DNA of 44,291 bases from Myxococcales bacterium (GCA_028287115.1 JAQBQF010000274.1:1-44291), one strand, 5' to 3'. Shown: positions 9,788 through 18,667, counted from the stretch's first letter. Numbers and translations are program-made. The notes: generated by a model not told the origin, from the letters alone.

Positions 9788-11086
9788 TCACTGAGGTGCG
9801 AACGCGGGCGTCACATCACTCAGCGTGATGTAGACGACCGGACCGAGACCGGTCGCGGCGAGGTGCGCGTCCGCGTGTTTCAACAGCTCGTCGACGCGGC
9901 GGTATTCGGCATCGGTGAAGCCCGTCGCCGGATGAAACCCCATCATCAGGGTACGCGGCGTCGCGAACGGACTCCCGTCCCAGTTCGCGTCGAAGATCCC
10001 GTTCATCTCGGCGACGCTCACGTAGTCGATCATCACGCCGTTATCAGGAATTTCGAGCAGTCCCATGTCGGGCGCCGCGGACGACAGCACGTCCGTCTGA
10101 CTCGGCCAGTACGGTTGCGACGTGTCGTTGATCGGCGCCCAATGCGACATGTTCCAGTTGTAGAGCTCTGCGCCCTTCCATTCTTCGATCCGTGCCCAGT
10201 TGAGCGCGGACGTATCGGCGATGAAGCCGTTATCGTTCAGTGCGAGCAGCGTATTGAGATCTGCGGTCCAACCGCCCGCACGGAACGTCGTGGGCTTACC
10301 GAGACCATGCTGCGAGAACAGCGTGAAGGCGTGCTGGAGCAGCGTGCTGAAGTCCGTGCGCCCATAGGCCGACAGATTGATCGTGTACCCGGACATATCG
10401 CCGGTCGTGTAGACCGTCGACCTGTTGGTGATGCACGTCAGGCCGGCGTCGACGACGAAGTTGCAGTACGGATGAATGTGCAAGCCGATCTCGTCGTGAA
10501 ACGTGTCGCGCTGTTTCTTGATCCAGGTGTCGAGCTCGCCGCGGCGGACATCCGTCACGACCGGATCGGTGTAGGTGTACGGCGCCCAGAAGTGGGTGAT
10601 GCGCATGCCCTTGTGATCGCGATGCAGCCAATCCATGTAGCCAATCGCGTAGGTGCCGGGATCCGAAAAGTCGTAATCCGTCGATACCAGCACGTAATAC
10701 GCGGCGCTCCGGTTGAACGTGAGCTTGGCAAATGCCGTGTCGCTCCCGTCGGCGGTTAACAGAACATCGTGGGCGCCAGCCGCGAGCGTCTTGATGTCGA
10801 CCTTGACCCGGAATGCATCGGTGTATTCGTCCATCCGGACCGGTGGAAGATCGGCGACGTAGGCGTCGATGAACTTCGTCCCCGTCGGAGGAATCACCAT
10901 GACGCTCAGCGCGTCGTTGCCCGGCGTCGCGGCGTCGGCGATCAAGTACCAGTTGCGGATATCCGAGATCGTGAAGGCCGGGTCATTGGCAGCTGGAGCT
11001 GTCGGCAGCTGCGACTTCGGTGCTGGGTAGTCAGAGTTGCAGCCAACGAGACACAAGACGCCCAAGACCACAGTCGACGTGCGCAT
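9788..11086 (-). CDS. Polysaccharide-deacetylase-like secreted lipoprotein
   Basis: 432 aa from the ATG at 11086, chosen over an upstream in-frame start because it begins a clean lipoprotein signal: MRTSTVVLGVLCLVGC with lipobox Cys at residue 16. A beta-rich N-terminal part (about residues 40-140) precedes a catalytic-type domain. YVLVSTDYDFSDPGT supplies an Asp pair, EIGLHIHPY a His-x-His, and TFRAGGW the Arg-Ala-Gly-Gly pattern. These match the order of metal-binding and active-site motifs in the NodB-like polysaccharide deacetylase/glycoside-hydrolase-like superfamily, although the canonical HxxxH is not obvious. A role in cell-surface or environmental polysaccharide modification is plausible. 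It is divergent from the small lipoprotein gene at 11144. Confidence 0.78.
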   Translation of the reverse strand: MRTSTVVLGVLCLVGCNSDYPAPKSQLPTAPAANDPAFTISDIRNWYLIADAATPGNDALSVMVIPPTGTKFIDAYVADLPPVRMDEYTDAFRVKVDIKTLAAGAHDVLLTADGSDTAFAKLTFNRSAAYYVLVSTDYDFSDPGTYAIGYMDWLHRDHKGMRITHFWAPYTYTDPVVTDVRRGELDTWIKKQRDTFHDEIGLHIHPYCNFVVDAGLTCITNRSTVYTTGDMSGYTINLSAYGRTDFSTLLQHAFTLFSQHGLGKPTTFRAGGWTADLNTLLALNDNGFIADTSALNWARIEEWKGAELYNWNMSHWAPINDTSQPYWPSQTDVLSSAAPDMGLLEIPDNGVMIDYVSVAEMNGIFDANWDGSPFATPRTLMMGFHPATGFTDAEYRRVDELLKHADAHLAATGLGPVVYITLSDVTPAFAPQ

Positions 11087-11143
11087 GGCGGCGGACCCTA
11101 TCACGTCGAAACCGAGCGCAACCATGATAGTTTGGTCGGGCGC

Positions 11144-11647
11144 ATGAGGTTGATTCCGCTCGTCTTATCATTCACAGCATGCGGCGGTGCTGGTGCCGAT
11201 GCACCGTTGACGATGTCGCTCGGCTTATCGCACGACGCGACCGAGCACGCGCTGCACTCTCATCAGTATTGCAAAAAGCCCAGCGAGCCGGGCGCGCGGC
11301 GCGAGCTGTATCCGCGTTGCGAGCGGACCGGCGCGGAATGGGGCGAGTCTTGGGTGACTGCCTCGTTCGACGGCAACCGGCTCGTCGAGCTGCGCCGCTG
11401 GGAGCGCTACGCCGATGACGCCCGTGCAGTCGAGCGCTGGAACGAGCTGATCCAGGCGCGAAGCAAGACCAGCGCGCCGTCGGACGAAGCCCTGCAGTCG
11501 CTGCGTGACAAGGGATTGCTCGAAGCGGGCACGCGCGCGGTCAAGGCATTCCGCGGCGACGATGCGGTCGTGATCGGCGTCTATCTACTCACGCCCTCGC
11601 CGCCGGAACAGGCGAGCGTGCTCGAGAAGATCAGCTACGTGAAGTAA
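11144..11647 (+). CDS. Small lipoprotein of unknown function
   Basis: 167 aa, ATG at 11144; the frame extends upstream without a better start. The start MRLIPLVLSFTAC gives a short lipoprotein signal with Cys at residue 13. The mature protein has Cys residues in HQYCKKPSEP and YPRCERTG that could form a disulfide. It then carries WGESWVTASFDGNRLVELRRWERY, which reads as beta strands around a helix-rich segment (AVERWNELIQARSK). I recognise no family. It is divergent from the deacetylase-like gene, with a 57-base shared upstream region, and convergent with the beta-helix lipoprotein gene. A hairpin at 11685-11707 lies between the two stops. Confidence 0.72.
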   Translation: MRLIPLVLSFTACGGAGADAPLTMSLGLSHDATEHALHSHQYCKKPSEPGARRELYPRCERTGAEWGESWVTASFDGNRLVELRRWERYADDARAVERWNELIQARSKTSAPSDEALQSLRDKGLLEAGTRAVKAFRGDDAVVIGVYLLTPSPPEQASVLEKISYVK

Positions 11648-11684
11648 CGGACTCTGGTTTATTACAGACACGCCGAAACGACGA

Positions 11685-11707
11685 ACGGCTCGCGGGTGGC
11701 GAGCCGT
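11685..11707. terminator. Hairpin between convergent genes
   Basis: A perfect 9-bp stem (ACGGCTCGC with GCGAGCCGT) encloses a 5-base loop, midway between stops at 11647 (plus) and 11731 (minus). It is symmetric and could end transcription from both sides. No clear U-run follows on either strand, so intrinsic termination is only likely, not certain. Confidence 0.5.
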
Positions 11708-11730
11708 GTCTGCGACAGAGTCAGAAACCG

Positions 11731-12579
11731 TTACGGGCGCGGGCCCGCGTCAAGCAGCTTGGCGGCTGCGAGCGTGTTGTACGTGATGCCGATCGTACCG
11801 GTCGGCATGCCCTTCGCGAAGTAACCGCCGCTCGCGTCGCCGGTGACGCCGCTGACGCCCGGCTCGATGTCGATCTGGTTCGTCCAGTTGTTGAGCGTGA
11901 AGTTCGCCGCGGTGCCGCTGTAGAACATGAGGCCGTAGGGGCGACCGGCGATGTTGTCGTGCATGATCGTGATGCTGTTACCGGTGCCACCGAAGTGCAT
12001 GTTGCAGTGCGTGGTGTCGGTGTTCGGATCGCCGATCTGCGAGTAGGTGATGTTCATCGTGCCGCCGTTCATCACGAGCAGGTCGCCGGGGGCGCTCCAC
12101 AGCTTGCTGTCGGTCGCGATCAAGCTGCCACCGGTGCTCGTCGTGATCTCGCTGCCTTGAATGTGCGCGTACGCGGCTTTCAGCGTTCCGGTGATGGCCG
12201 TGGTGCCGTAGTGAAGGGTCGTGTTGTCGACGGTGGGACCGAACATCACCCGCGCGGCAGACGTACCTTGAATATCCAGCGTGCCGGCGATCGCGAGGCT
12301 CGCGACGGCTTCGAAGCCGACCTGCGCGCCTGCCGCGACCGTGACCGTCACGCCTGGATCGATCGTCGTGACACCGGAGACCAAGACGGTCCCGGTCCAG
12401 GTGGTGTCGGCCGTGATGTGGCCGCTGATCCCGCTGGTGCCACTACCACTGCCGCTGCCGCTGCCACTGCCGCTGCCACTTCCACTGCCGCTTCCGCTAC
12501 CCATGCCCGCCGGATCGCCCGCGTCACCGACCACACATGCAACCAGGGGGAGGGACAGGACGAGGGCTAGGACTTTCAT
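11731..12579 (-). CDS. Lipoprotein with (Gly-Ser)n spacer and beta-helix-like domain
   Basis: 282 aa from the ATG at 12579, chosen because MKVLALVLSLPLVAC is a lipoprotein signal with Cys at residue 15. After a short Asp/Gly stretch comes about ten Gly-Ser repeats (encoded around 12438-12500), a flexible tether common in myxobacterial lipoproteins. The remaining 230 residues are Thr/Gly/Val-rich with repeated short strands (TTIDPGVTVTVAAGAQVGF, LAIAGTLDIQGT, VMFGP, GTMNITYSQIGD). That is the look of a right-handed parallel beta-helix similar to pectate-lyase-like or 'right-handed beta helix' proteins. No catalytic residues are evident. It is probably a surface binding protein. The genes on both sides also encode lipoproteins. 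Confidence 0.78.
   Translation of the reverse strand: MKVLALVLSLPLVACVVGDAGDPAGMGSGSGSGSGSGSGSGSGSGSGTSGISGHITADTTWTGTVLVSGVTTIDPGVTVTVAAGAQVGFEAVASLAIAGTLDIQGTSAARVMFGPTVDNTTLHYGTTAITGTLKAAYAHIQGSEITTSTGGSLIATDSKLWSAPGDLLVMNGGTMNITYSQIGDPNTDTTHCNMHFGGTGNSITIMHDNIAGRPYGLMFYSGTAANFTLNNWTNQIDIEPGVSGVTGDASGGYFAKGMPTGTIGITYNTLAAAKLLDAGPRP
12438..12500 (-). repeat. Hexanucleotide repeat encoding (Gly-Ser)n
   Basis: Imperfect repeats of a 6-base unit (CTGCCG / CTGCCA on the plus strand) encode the Gly-Ser tether of the lipoprotein on the minus strand. Because the unit is six bases, gain or loss of copies changes tether length without a frameshift. Confidence 0.7.
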
Positions 12580-12672
12580 GTCCCGATTGTAAAGCAACCG
12601 ATGTGCCGGTTGGTAATGTGACGGGCCGCTCGTGATCGTTGAGATCACTGGGATGCTCACGAGGTGCAAGCC

Positions 12673-12710
12673 GGTTCGCCCGGGGGAATGCCCCCCAGGG
12701 ATGGGGAACC
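12673..12710. repeat. Imperfect palindrome downstream of the esterase gene
   Basis: An inner hairpin of five G, loop AATG and five C at 12682-12695 lies within an outer GGTTC/GAACC pair (12673-12677 with 12706-12710). It is 20 bases past the esterase stop on the minus strand and upstream of the beta-helix lipoprotein gene. It may be a terminator or a small palindromic repeat. No U-run is seen. Confidence 0.35.
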
Positions 12711-12729
12711 CGACCCCGATCGGCGGCCT

Positions 12730-14010
12730 TCAGGCGGGAAACAGGTACCGCAGGAATCGCCACGCCCGCGCCTTCCAGGCGAGCTCGTCATGGGTCGCGC
12801 CCGGCTCCAAGTGGTAGCAGAGCGCGTCGGGACCCGGCGTGCAGGTCGGAGAATCCGCACGCACCCACCCGAGGGCGACGATGTGATCTCGGACTTCGAT
12901 CGTGTCCTGTGCGCCGTCGCTGTTGTCGGCGGGGTTTCCGCCCGAGTCGACGTAGATCGCGAGCGCTTGCTTGCCGAGTCCCGGGATCTCGTCGCGTAGC
13001 GCGCTGTTGTTCGGCCAGAACGCTCCGGACAGCGATGCGACTCCCGCGTACGTCTGCGGCTTGCGAAGCGCGAGCTCCATCGAAACGAGTCCGCCGAGCG
13101 AGCTCCCCGCGATGTAGACGCGGCCGCCGTCGCCCCGAACTTGCGAGAGAGCGTGCGGCTGAAGCTCGTTGACCTGAAATGCGATGAACGAATTCATCGT
13201 CGTGAGCGAGAGCCCGTACTCGTCGTTGCGCGCCGCCGTCTGATCGGCAGCGATCACGATGATCGGCGCGACTCGGCCGGCGGCGATCTCCGCGTCGAGC
13301 GTCACGTTGATCTCCCAGCCGGTGTGCCCGAAGCAGCACGTGTGGTCGTCCCATACGTTCTTGCCGTCGTGCATGAACAGGACGGGATACGTGCGATTGT
13401 CGGCGTCGTACGCTGGCGGCAGATATGCGGTCACGTTGCGGCAGTTGCCGAGCGCCGTCGAGCAAGCCTGATCGAGCGTCACGAGGTGACCGCGACCCGA
13501 GTCCGGCGTGTCGAGCACCGAGTTGCGGTGATCTGCATTGCCGGCGAAGTCGTCGTACGCAAATGCAGGATTGGTGGGATCGAGCGTCCACGTGCCGCCG
13601 GACACGAGCTTGTACGGCCAGAAGCCAGAAGCGACGGCGGTGACACCGAGCACGAGATCGGTCTGGCAGAACTGCGCGGTCGCGAACGCGGCGGCATCCC
13701 AGTTGTTGAAGCCGCCGGCGACATTGATCGGGGCCTGCGTGCGAAATAGCGCGCGTCCCGCGGACCACAGCGGCCCTTGCTTCGCACGCGCGTCGAGCTC
13801 GGTGCGCAGCTTCGCGATCGTGGCCGGGTCGCAGCCCGCAGCGCCTTGATCATAGAGTGCGAGCACGCAACCGGCTCCCGCGAGACCCGGCGCACATCCG
13901 GTGGCGGCATCGACCGCGGCGTCGGAGGTGACCGCCGCGTCGGGCGTATCTTGCGACGTCGCGGAGTGACAGGCACCGAGGACGAGCAGCAGGGGCAGGA
14001 AGGGGCGCAT
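12730..14010 (-). CDS. Fes/IroE-type alpha/beta-hydrolase esterase, lipoprotein
   Basis: 426 aa from the ATG at 14010; MRPFLPLLLVLGAC is a lipoprotein signal with Cys at 14. An Ala/Asp/Thr spacer follows. Residues about 70-160 (INVAGGFNNWD, WTLDPTNPAFAYDDFAGN) look like the N-terminal beta-sandwich (glycogen-binding/E-set-like) often placed before esterase-D/enterochelin-esterase domains. The hydrolase domain starts near VTAYLPPAYDADNRTYPVLFMHDGKNVW. It contains the nucleophile motif GSSLGG within YIAGSSLGGLVSMELALRKP and a C-terminal His in GATHDELAWKARAWRFLRYLFP. Such enzymes cleave siderophore, feruloyl or acetyl esters. The substrate here is unknown. Being lipid-anchored, it acts in the periplasm or outside. 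It is divergent from the small membrane-protein gene at 14138. Confidence 0.9.
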   Translation of the reverse strand: MRPFLPLLLVLGACHSATSQDTPDAAVTSDAAVDAATGCAPGLAGAGCVLALYDQGAAGCDPATIAKLRTELDARAKQGPLWSAGRALFRTQAPINVAGGFNNWDAAAFATAQFCQTDLVLGVTAVASGFWPYKLVSGGTWTLDPTNPAFAYDDFAGNADHRNSVLDTPDSGRGHLVTLDQACSTALGNCRNVTAYLPPAYDADNRTYPVLFMHDGKNVWDDHTCCFGHTGWEINVTLDAEIAAGRVAPIIVIAADQTAARNDEYGLSLTTMNSFIAFQVNELQPHALSQVRGDGGRVYIAGSSLGGLVSMELALRKPQTYAGVASLSGAFWPNNSALRDEIPGLGKQALAIYVDSGGNPADNSDGAQDTIEVRDHIVALGWVRADSPTCTPGPDALCYHLEPGATHDELAWKARAWRFLRYLFPA

Positions 14011-14137
14011 GATGTTGCAATCGGCAACACGAAGGCGGCGCAAGGTTGCGGATCTGCGACGGTCTTGGATTGCGTGCGGAGCTGACAGCAACTGCCGCGC
14101 CAGGCGGACCGCCGCCAACCTTGCTACGTTTGATCGC

Positions 14138-14431
14138 GTGAAGGCGAGCCCCGAAGCCGAGCGCAAGGCGCGCGAGATCGTCGAGAAGGCGCGCGCGGGT
14201 CGCAAGCGTGTGCCGCGCTGGATGTGGATCGCTTCGCTCGTCGTCAGCGTGGTCTGCGTCGGCGCGCTCGCGATCGGACTGCTGACGAGCGATCGCGTGC
14301 CCGCCACCACGCCGCACCCTGCGATCAAGATCAGCGATGGCGAGATCCCGTCTGGGCTCGGCACGGGTCTGCTCGTCGGCCTCGCCGCCGGCATCGTGAT
14401 CGGAAGTTTGTTAGCGGTTCGCAAGCGCTAG
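14138..14431 (+). CDS. Small protein with two membrane helices
   Basis: 97 aa from a GTG at 14138. The frame is open to 14009, but the residues before the GTG look like noncoding translation. A charged N-terminal helix (EAERKAREIVEKARAGRKR) is followed by membrane helix one (WMWIASLVVSVVCVGALAIGLL, about 27-49). A short Pro/Thr loop with DGEIPSG follows, then helix two (GTGLLVGLAAGIVIGSLLAV, about 73-92) and a basic end (RKR). Both termini are probably cytoplasmic. No family recognised. Its TAG shares the CTAG palindrome with the stop of the convergent acetyltransferase gene. Confidence 0.7.
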   Translation: MKASPEAERKAREIVEKARAGRKRVPRWMWIASLVVSVVCVGALAIGLLTSDRVPATTPHPAIKISDGEIPSGLGTGLLVGLAAGIVIGSLLAVRKR

Positions 14432-15018
14432 TGGGCGCGTCGCTCTTCGGCTCCGCGCTCCTGCCATTCGTCGCGCAACAGGCCAAACATCCGGACGTCG
14501 CACAGCTTGCGACCCTTGCGAACGTGCCGCCTGCGTAGTCCCTCGTGAATCATGCCGAGCTTTTCGAGCACGTGGCACGAGGGGTCGTTGCCTTCGAGCA
14601 CCTGCGCGTAGATCCGCTCGAGCCCGAGCTCGCGAAACCCGAAATCGATCATCGCGCCCGCGGCTTCGGTCGCGAAGCCGTAACCCCACTCCTCGGCGCC
14701 GAGCCAGTAGCCAAGCTCCGCGCGGCGATCGCGCACGAATCGGCGGAGGCTGACGGTTCCGATCAGATCGTGTTGTCGATCGCGCGGCGTGATCGCGAGC
14801 GTGATTCCGCGGCGATGCGTCCACCACGCGATGCGGGCCGCGATCCAGCGCGCTGCGAGAGCCGGCGGATACGGGCTCGGAACCTGGATCAGATAGCGCG
14901 CGACACGGCGATCACCGGCACGCTCCGCGACTGCGCGCGCATCCTCGAGCCGAAGATCGCGGAGGGCGAGTCGCTCGGTGACCAGCGTCGGTGGCCTTTG
15001 ACTCGCGAGATCGAGCAT
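14428..15018 (-). CDS. GNAT-family N-acetyltransferase (RimJ/RimL-like)
   Basis: 196 aa from the ATG at 15018; a TTG at 15057 would add 13 residues. It transfers an acetyl group from acetyl-CoA to an amine, and RimJ/RimL relatives modify ribosomal-protein N-termini or small molecules. The visible pattern is TERLALRDLRLEDARAVAE at the start, IGTVSLRRF, then AELGYWLGAEEWGYGFATEAAGAMIDFGFRELGLERIYAQV and NDPSCHVLEKLGMIHEGLRR. These are the order and wording of acetyltransferase family 3 (PF13302). The acetyl-CoA loop normally Q/RxxGxG/A is represented by EWGYGFA. No membrane or signal segment. It is divergent from the M16 protease gene across about 100 bases. Confidence 0.92.
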   Translation of the reverse strand: MLDLASQRPPTLVTERLALRDLRLEDARAVAERAGDRRVARYLIQVPSPYPPALAARWIAARIAWWTHRRGITLAITPRDRQHDLIGTVSLRRFVRDRRAELGYWLGAEEWGYGFATEAAGAMIDFGFRELGLERIYAQVLEGNDPSCHVLEKLGMIHEGLRRRHVRKGRKLCDVRMFGLLRDEWQERGAEERRAH

Positions 15019-15119
15019 CAGCGAGGAGGGCGTGCTCGGGCCAGCAACGCGAGGCAAATCAAGCGCTTCATGGGTTCAGCTTACCCAATTTCTGACCCGC
15101 TTATGTATGTTGCGAAAAC

Positions 15120-17885
15120 GTGCCCGGCGCCGTTCGACATGCCTATCATCGCGCTGCTGCCGTGTTGGCGCTCGCGCTCGGTGCGGGCCCAGCGGCTCGC
15201 CCCCTCCCATCCGCCGTGCACGACGTAGAGACTCATCGCTTCGACAACGGGCTGACCCTGCACATCGCCGCCGGAGATCCTCGCGGCGTAGCAGCCCCCG
15301 TGATCGCGGTTCAAGCGTGGGTCGGGGTTGGCTCCGCGGACGAGACACCGCCGCAAGCGGGCCTCGCGCACGTGATCGAGCACATGTTGTTCAAGGGCTC
15401 GACCGGCTACGGCGTCGGCGAGCTGACGCGAGCGATCGAGGCCAGCGGCGGCGAGATCAACGCGTGGACGTCGTTCGATCAGACCGTGTTTCACGCCGTG
15501 CTCGGCCGCGATCACGTCGACGGCGCGATCGATGCGCTCGGCGATACCCTGACGACACCTCGCGTCGATCCGGACGAGCTCGCGCTCGAGCGCAACGTGA
15601 TCCTCGAGGAGATCCGCCAGGGCAGCGATGATCCGGCGCGCAGCGTCGCGCAGAGCCTGTTCGCGACCGCGTATGTCTCGCATCCCTATCGCCGGCCCGT
15701 GATCGGAACGGCCGAGAGCGTGCGTCGCTTCGGCGAACGCGAGCTCGTCGAGTTTTTTCGTAGCTACTACGTCGCGGACAACCTGACGCTCGTCGTCGCG
15801 GGCGATGTCGATCCGGCGCGCGTGCGGCGCAGCGTCGAGCGGCGGTTCCGCGCGATGCCCTCGGGGCGACCGACGAGGCGAGTCACGGCCGAGCCGGCCC
15901 AGACCTCGCCGCGCGCCGTCGCCGCGTTCCGCGATGTCAGCGAAGCGTACGTCGCGGTCGGGTTTCACGTTCCGGCCGCGCGGCATCCCGACGTCGCCGC
16001 ACTCGATGTCGCCGCGATCCTCCTCGGCGAGAGCGAGTCGGCGCGGCTGCCGAGGCGGCTGCGCGACCGCGATCAGGTCGTCACCGGTGCGTCCGCTCAC
16101 ATTCACGCGCTGCGCGATCCGGGCTTGTTCGTGCTCTCGGCGACCGCCAGACCGCGCGACGCGCAAGACAGCGTCGCGGGCCTCGTCGATCAAGCGCTGA
16201 CGCTCGCGTCCGAGGTCACACAAGACGAGCTCGACAAGGCGCGCATCGCCGCCGAGGCCGGGCTCGTTCGTCAGCTCGAGACCGCGCAAGGCCGTGCTCG
16301 CTCGGTCGGCTGGAATGCGACGGTCGCCGGAGATCCGCGCTTCGCGCACGTCTATCTCGATCGGATTCGCGCAGTCCGCCGCCACGACGTCGCGACCGCA
16401 GTCGACCGTTACTTCAGATCGGACAACGCGACGGTCGCGGCGATCCTGCCGCAGCGTGCGAAGGGCAAGACCGCGGTGTTCGCGCGCGAAGCCGAGAAAC
16501 GCGTGCGGCGTGCACTCGCCCAGGCTCCGGTCACCCCGGTGCCGATCGAAAAGCGCGTCACGCTCGCGAACGGCGCCGTGCTGATCGTGCGCCGCGATCC
16601 GTCCGTGCCCGTGGTCGCGATGCGCGCGGTCTGGCGCGGTGGCCAGCGCACCGAAGATGCGCAGCACGCGGGCGCCTCGACCGTGATCGCCCGGATGATC
16701 ACGCGAGGCTGCGCGATGCGCGATGCCGCGGCGGTCGCGGATCGAATCGATCGCCTCGGCGGCTCGCTGGGCGGCGTCACCGGGCGCAACAGCTTCGGGA
16801 TCGCCTCGGAATGGCTCGCTCGGTCATGGCGCGACGGCCTCGATCTGTTCGGCGATTGCATCCTCGACCCGACGTTTGCGAAGGCCGAGCTCGATCGCGA
16901 GAAGCAGATGCTGCTCGACGACCAGATCGCGCAGAACGACAACCCGACGCAGGTCGCGTTCCGATTATTCAGCGAGACCCTCTACGGCGATCATCCCTAC
17001 GCGCGCGACGTGCTCGGCACGGCAAAGTCCGTTGGAGATCTGACGCGCGCAAACGTCATCGAGATCTATCGCGAGCGCTATCCCGTCTCGCAGATGACGC
17101 TCGCGGTCGTCGGCGACGTCGATATCGACGAGGTGATCGCTCGGGTCACCAAGCGCTTCGGCGCTGCCCCGAAGGCGACCAAGGCCAGCATCGCGGCGAA
17201 GGCGACGAAGGCCGCCATCGCGCCGAAGGCGACCAACGCTCCGAAGCCGATATCTACCGCGAGCGATCGCGAGGTCTATCGCTACCTCGAACGCGCGCAG
17301 GCGCACCTCGTGATCGGCTATCCCGGCGCCACCGTCGACGCACCCGATCGCTTTGCGCTCGAAGTGCTCGTCGCCGTGCTCGGCGGCCAGAGCGGCCGGC
17401 TGTTCGGCGAGCTGCGCGACAAGCAAGGCCTCGTGTATCGAGTCTCGGCGCACTCGATCGAGGGTATCGATCCGGGCTTTGTCGCCGTCTACCTGTCGTG
17501 CGCGCCCGAGAAGCTCGGAGCGGCCGTTGCCGCTGTCCGCGCCGAGCTCGATCGCATTCGCGACTCGGCGATCACGACGGAAGAGCTCGTTCGCGCTCGC
17601 AGCTATCTGATCGGCAGTCATCAGATCGCGATGCAACGCCGCGCCGCCATCGCTAACGCGATCGCCTATCACGAGGCGTACGGCCTCGGCTGGCAGACCT
17701 GGGCCACCTACGACGACGCGATCAACGCCGTCACCGTCGACGACGTCACCGCCGCCGCCGCCTCGTACCTGAAACCCGAGCTCGCGATCACCGCGACCGT
17801 CCGCCCGCCCGCCAAGACGCCCGCGGCCAAGAAACGATCGAAGCTAACGCCGGCATCAGCTCCGCGCTCGCGAGGTGCTTCGTGA
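15120..17885 (+). CDS. M16-family (insulinase-like) zinc metalloprotease, two-domain, exported
   Basis: 921 aa, GTG start at 15120. Residues about 1-31 look like a signal peptide (VLALALGAGPAARP), so it should act in the periplasm. The N-terminal M16 unit has the inverted zinc motif HVIEH (His84, Glu87, His88) in GLAHVIEHMLFKGS, and a downstream Glu in NVILEEIRQGSDD fits the third ligand. A second M16 unit (from about 485) lacks HxxEH (VWRGGQRTEDAQHAGASTVIARM) and is probably the inactive half that shapes the chamber, as in PqqL/POTRA-like proteases. It keeps GLVYRVSAHS. A low-complexity linker of KATKA repeats (about residues 690-715) interrupts the second half. The CPBP protease gene follows at once. 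Confidence 0.94.
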   Translation: MPGAVRHAYHRAAAVLALALGAGPAARPLPSAVHDVETHRFDNGLTLHIAAGDPRGVAAPVIAVQAWVGVGSADETPPQAGLAHVIEHMLFKGSTGYGVGELTRAIEASGGEINAWTSFDQTVFHAVLGRDHVDGAIDALGDTLTTPRVDPDELALERNVILEEIRQGSDDPARSVAQSLFATAYVSHPYRRPVIGTAESVRRFGERELVEFFRSYYVADNLTLVVAGDVDPARVRRSVERRFRAMPSGRPTRRVTAEPAQTSPRAVAAFRDVSEAYVAVGFHVPAARHPDVAALDVAAILLGESESARLPRRLRDRDQVVTGASAHIHALRDPGLFVLSATARPRDAQDSVAGLVDQALTLASEVTQDELDKARIAAEAGLVRQLETAQGRARSVGWNATVAGDPRFAHVYLDRIRAVRRHDVATAVDRYFRSDNATVAAILPQRAKGKTAVFAREAEKRVRRALAQAPVTPVPIEKRVTLANGAVLIVRRDPSVPVVAMRAVWRGGQRTEDAQHAGASTVIARMITRGCAMRDAAAVADRIDRLGGSLGGVTGRNSFGIASEWLARSWRDGLDLFGDCILDPTFAKAELDREKQMLLDDQIAQNDNPTQVAFRLFSETLYGDHPYARDVLGTAKSVGDLTRANVIEIYRERYPVSQMTLAVVGDVDIDEVIARVTKRFGAAPKATKASIAAKATKAAIAPKATNAPKPISTASDREVYRYLERAQAHLVIGYPGATVDAPDRFALEVLVAVLGGQSGRLFGELRDKQGLVYRVSAHSIEGIDPGFVAVYLSCAPEKLGAAVAAVRAELDRIRDSAITTEELVRARSYLIGSHQIAMQRRAAIANAIAYHEAYGLGWQTWATYDDAINAVTVDDVTAAAASYLKPELAITATVRPPAKTPAAKKRSKLTPASAPRSRGAS

Positions 17886-17907
17886 GCCGCGTGCGAGCCC
17901 TCGAGAA

Positions 17908-18618
17908 ATGACCCGACGGACCGGATCGAATCGTCGCGTCGCCGAACCGCGCGCAGCAATCGCACGGAGCGCGCATCCGCGTGACACCGACGTCGGCACG
18001 AGCCTCGTCCTGATCTTCCCACTGCTCCTCGCCTACGAGATCGGCGTGCTGTTCGCCGGTCGCGTCAACGGCGCCGATGTCGTCACCCGCGCGCTCTACA
18101 CGATCGTCGGTAGCCGCACCATCTACCTCCTCGTCCACGCGTGCGTCGCCGCGATGTTCCTGCTGTGGATTCGCCACCATCGCCGCTGGGGCACGCTCCG
18201 CGTCGAGGTCGTCGCGCCCGTCGTTCTCGAAGCCTCGATCTACGCTCTCACCCTCGGCGCCGTGATCACGCTGATCCTCGATCGGCTCCTCGGCCTCGGC
18301 GCAGGCGACTCGATCATCTCCGCGCTCGGTGCCGGCGTCCACGAAGAGCTCGTGTTCCGCCTCGGCATGCTCGGCGGCATCGTCGCGCTCCTCCGCGGCA
18401 TCGATCGCCGCGTCTCGCTGACCCTCGCACTCTTCATCTCGTCGCTCCTGTTCGCCGCCGCCCATCACGCCGGTTCCAACGGCGAGCCCTTCACCGCGCA
18501 CGCCTTCGCATTCCGAACCCTCGCCGGCGCCGCCTTCGGCGCGATCTTTTGGTTTCGGTCGCTCGCCCACGCCGTCTACGCCCACGTCCTCTACGATCTC
18601 GTCGTCGCGGCGAGCTAA
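17908..18618 (+). CDS. CPBP-family intramembrane metalloprotease (CAAX-like)
   Basis: 236 aa from the ATG at 17908; a GTG at 17875 would overlap the end of the M16 gene by 11 bases and add 11 residues. A basic N-terminus is followed by six or more membrane helices. The family motifs are present: GVHEELVFRLGMLG (EExxxR with two glutamates), AAAHHAGSNGEPF (His in the third helix) and AHAVYAHVLYDL (the HxxxD/N-type closing motif). CPBP proteins cleave within membranes, for instance in prenyl-protein or bacteriocin maturation and immunity, or control anti-sigma factors. The target here is unknown. The position 22 bases after the M16 protease suggests a shared proteolytic pathway. Confidence 0.92.
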   Translation: MTRRTGSNRRVAEPRAAIARSAHPRDTDVGTSLVLIFPLLLAYEIGVLFAGRVNGADVVTRALYTIVGSRTIYLLVHACVAAMFLLWIRHHRRWGTLRVEVVAPVVLEASIYALTLGAVITLILDRLLGLGAGDSIISALGAGVHEELVFRLGMLGGIVALLRGIDRRVSLTLALFISSLLFAAAHHAGSNGEPFTAHAFAFRTLAGAAFGAIFWFRSLAHAVYAHVLYDLVVAAS

Positions 18619-18667
18619 AGCGCCATTCCACGCGATGCAATGCGAGGCGCGGGCCCGACCGCACGCG

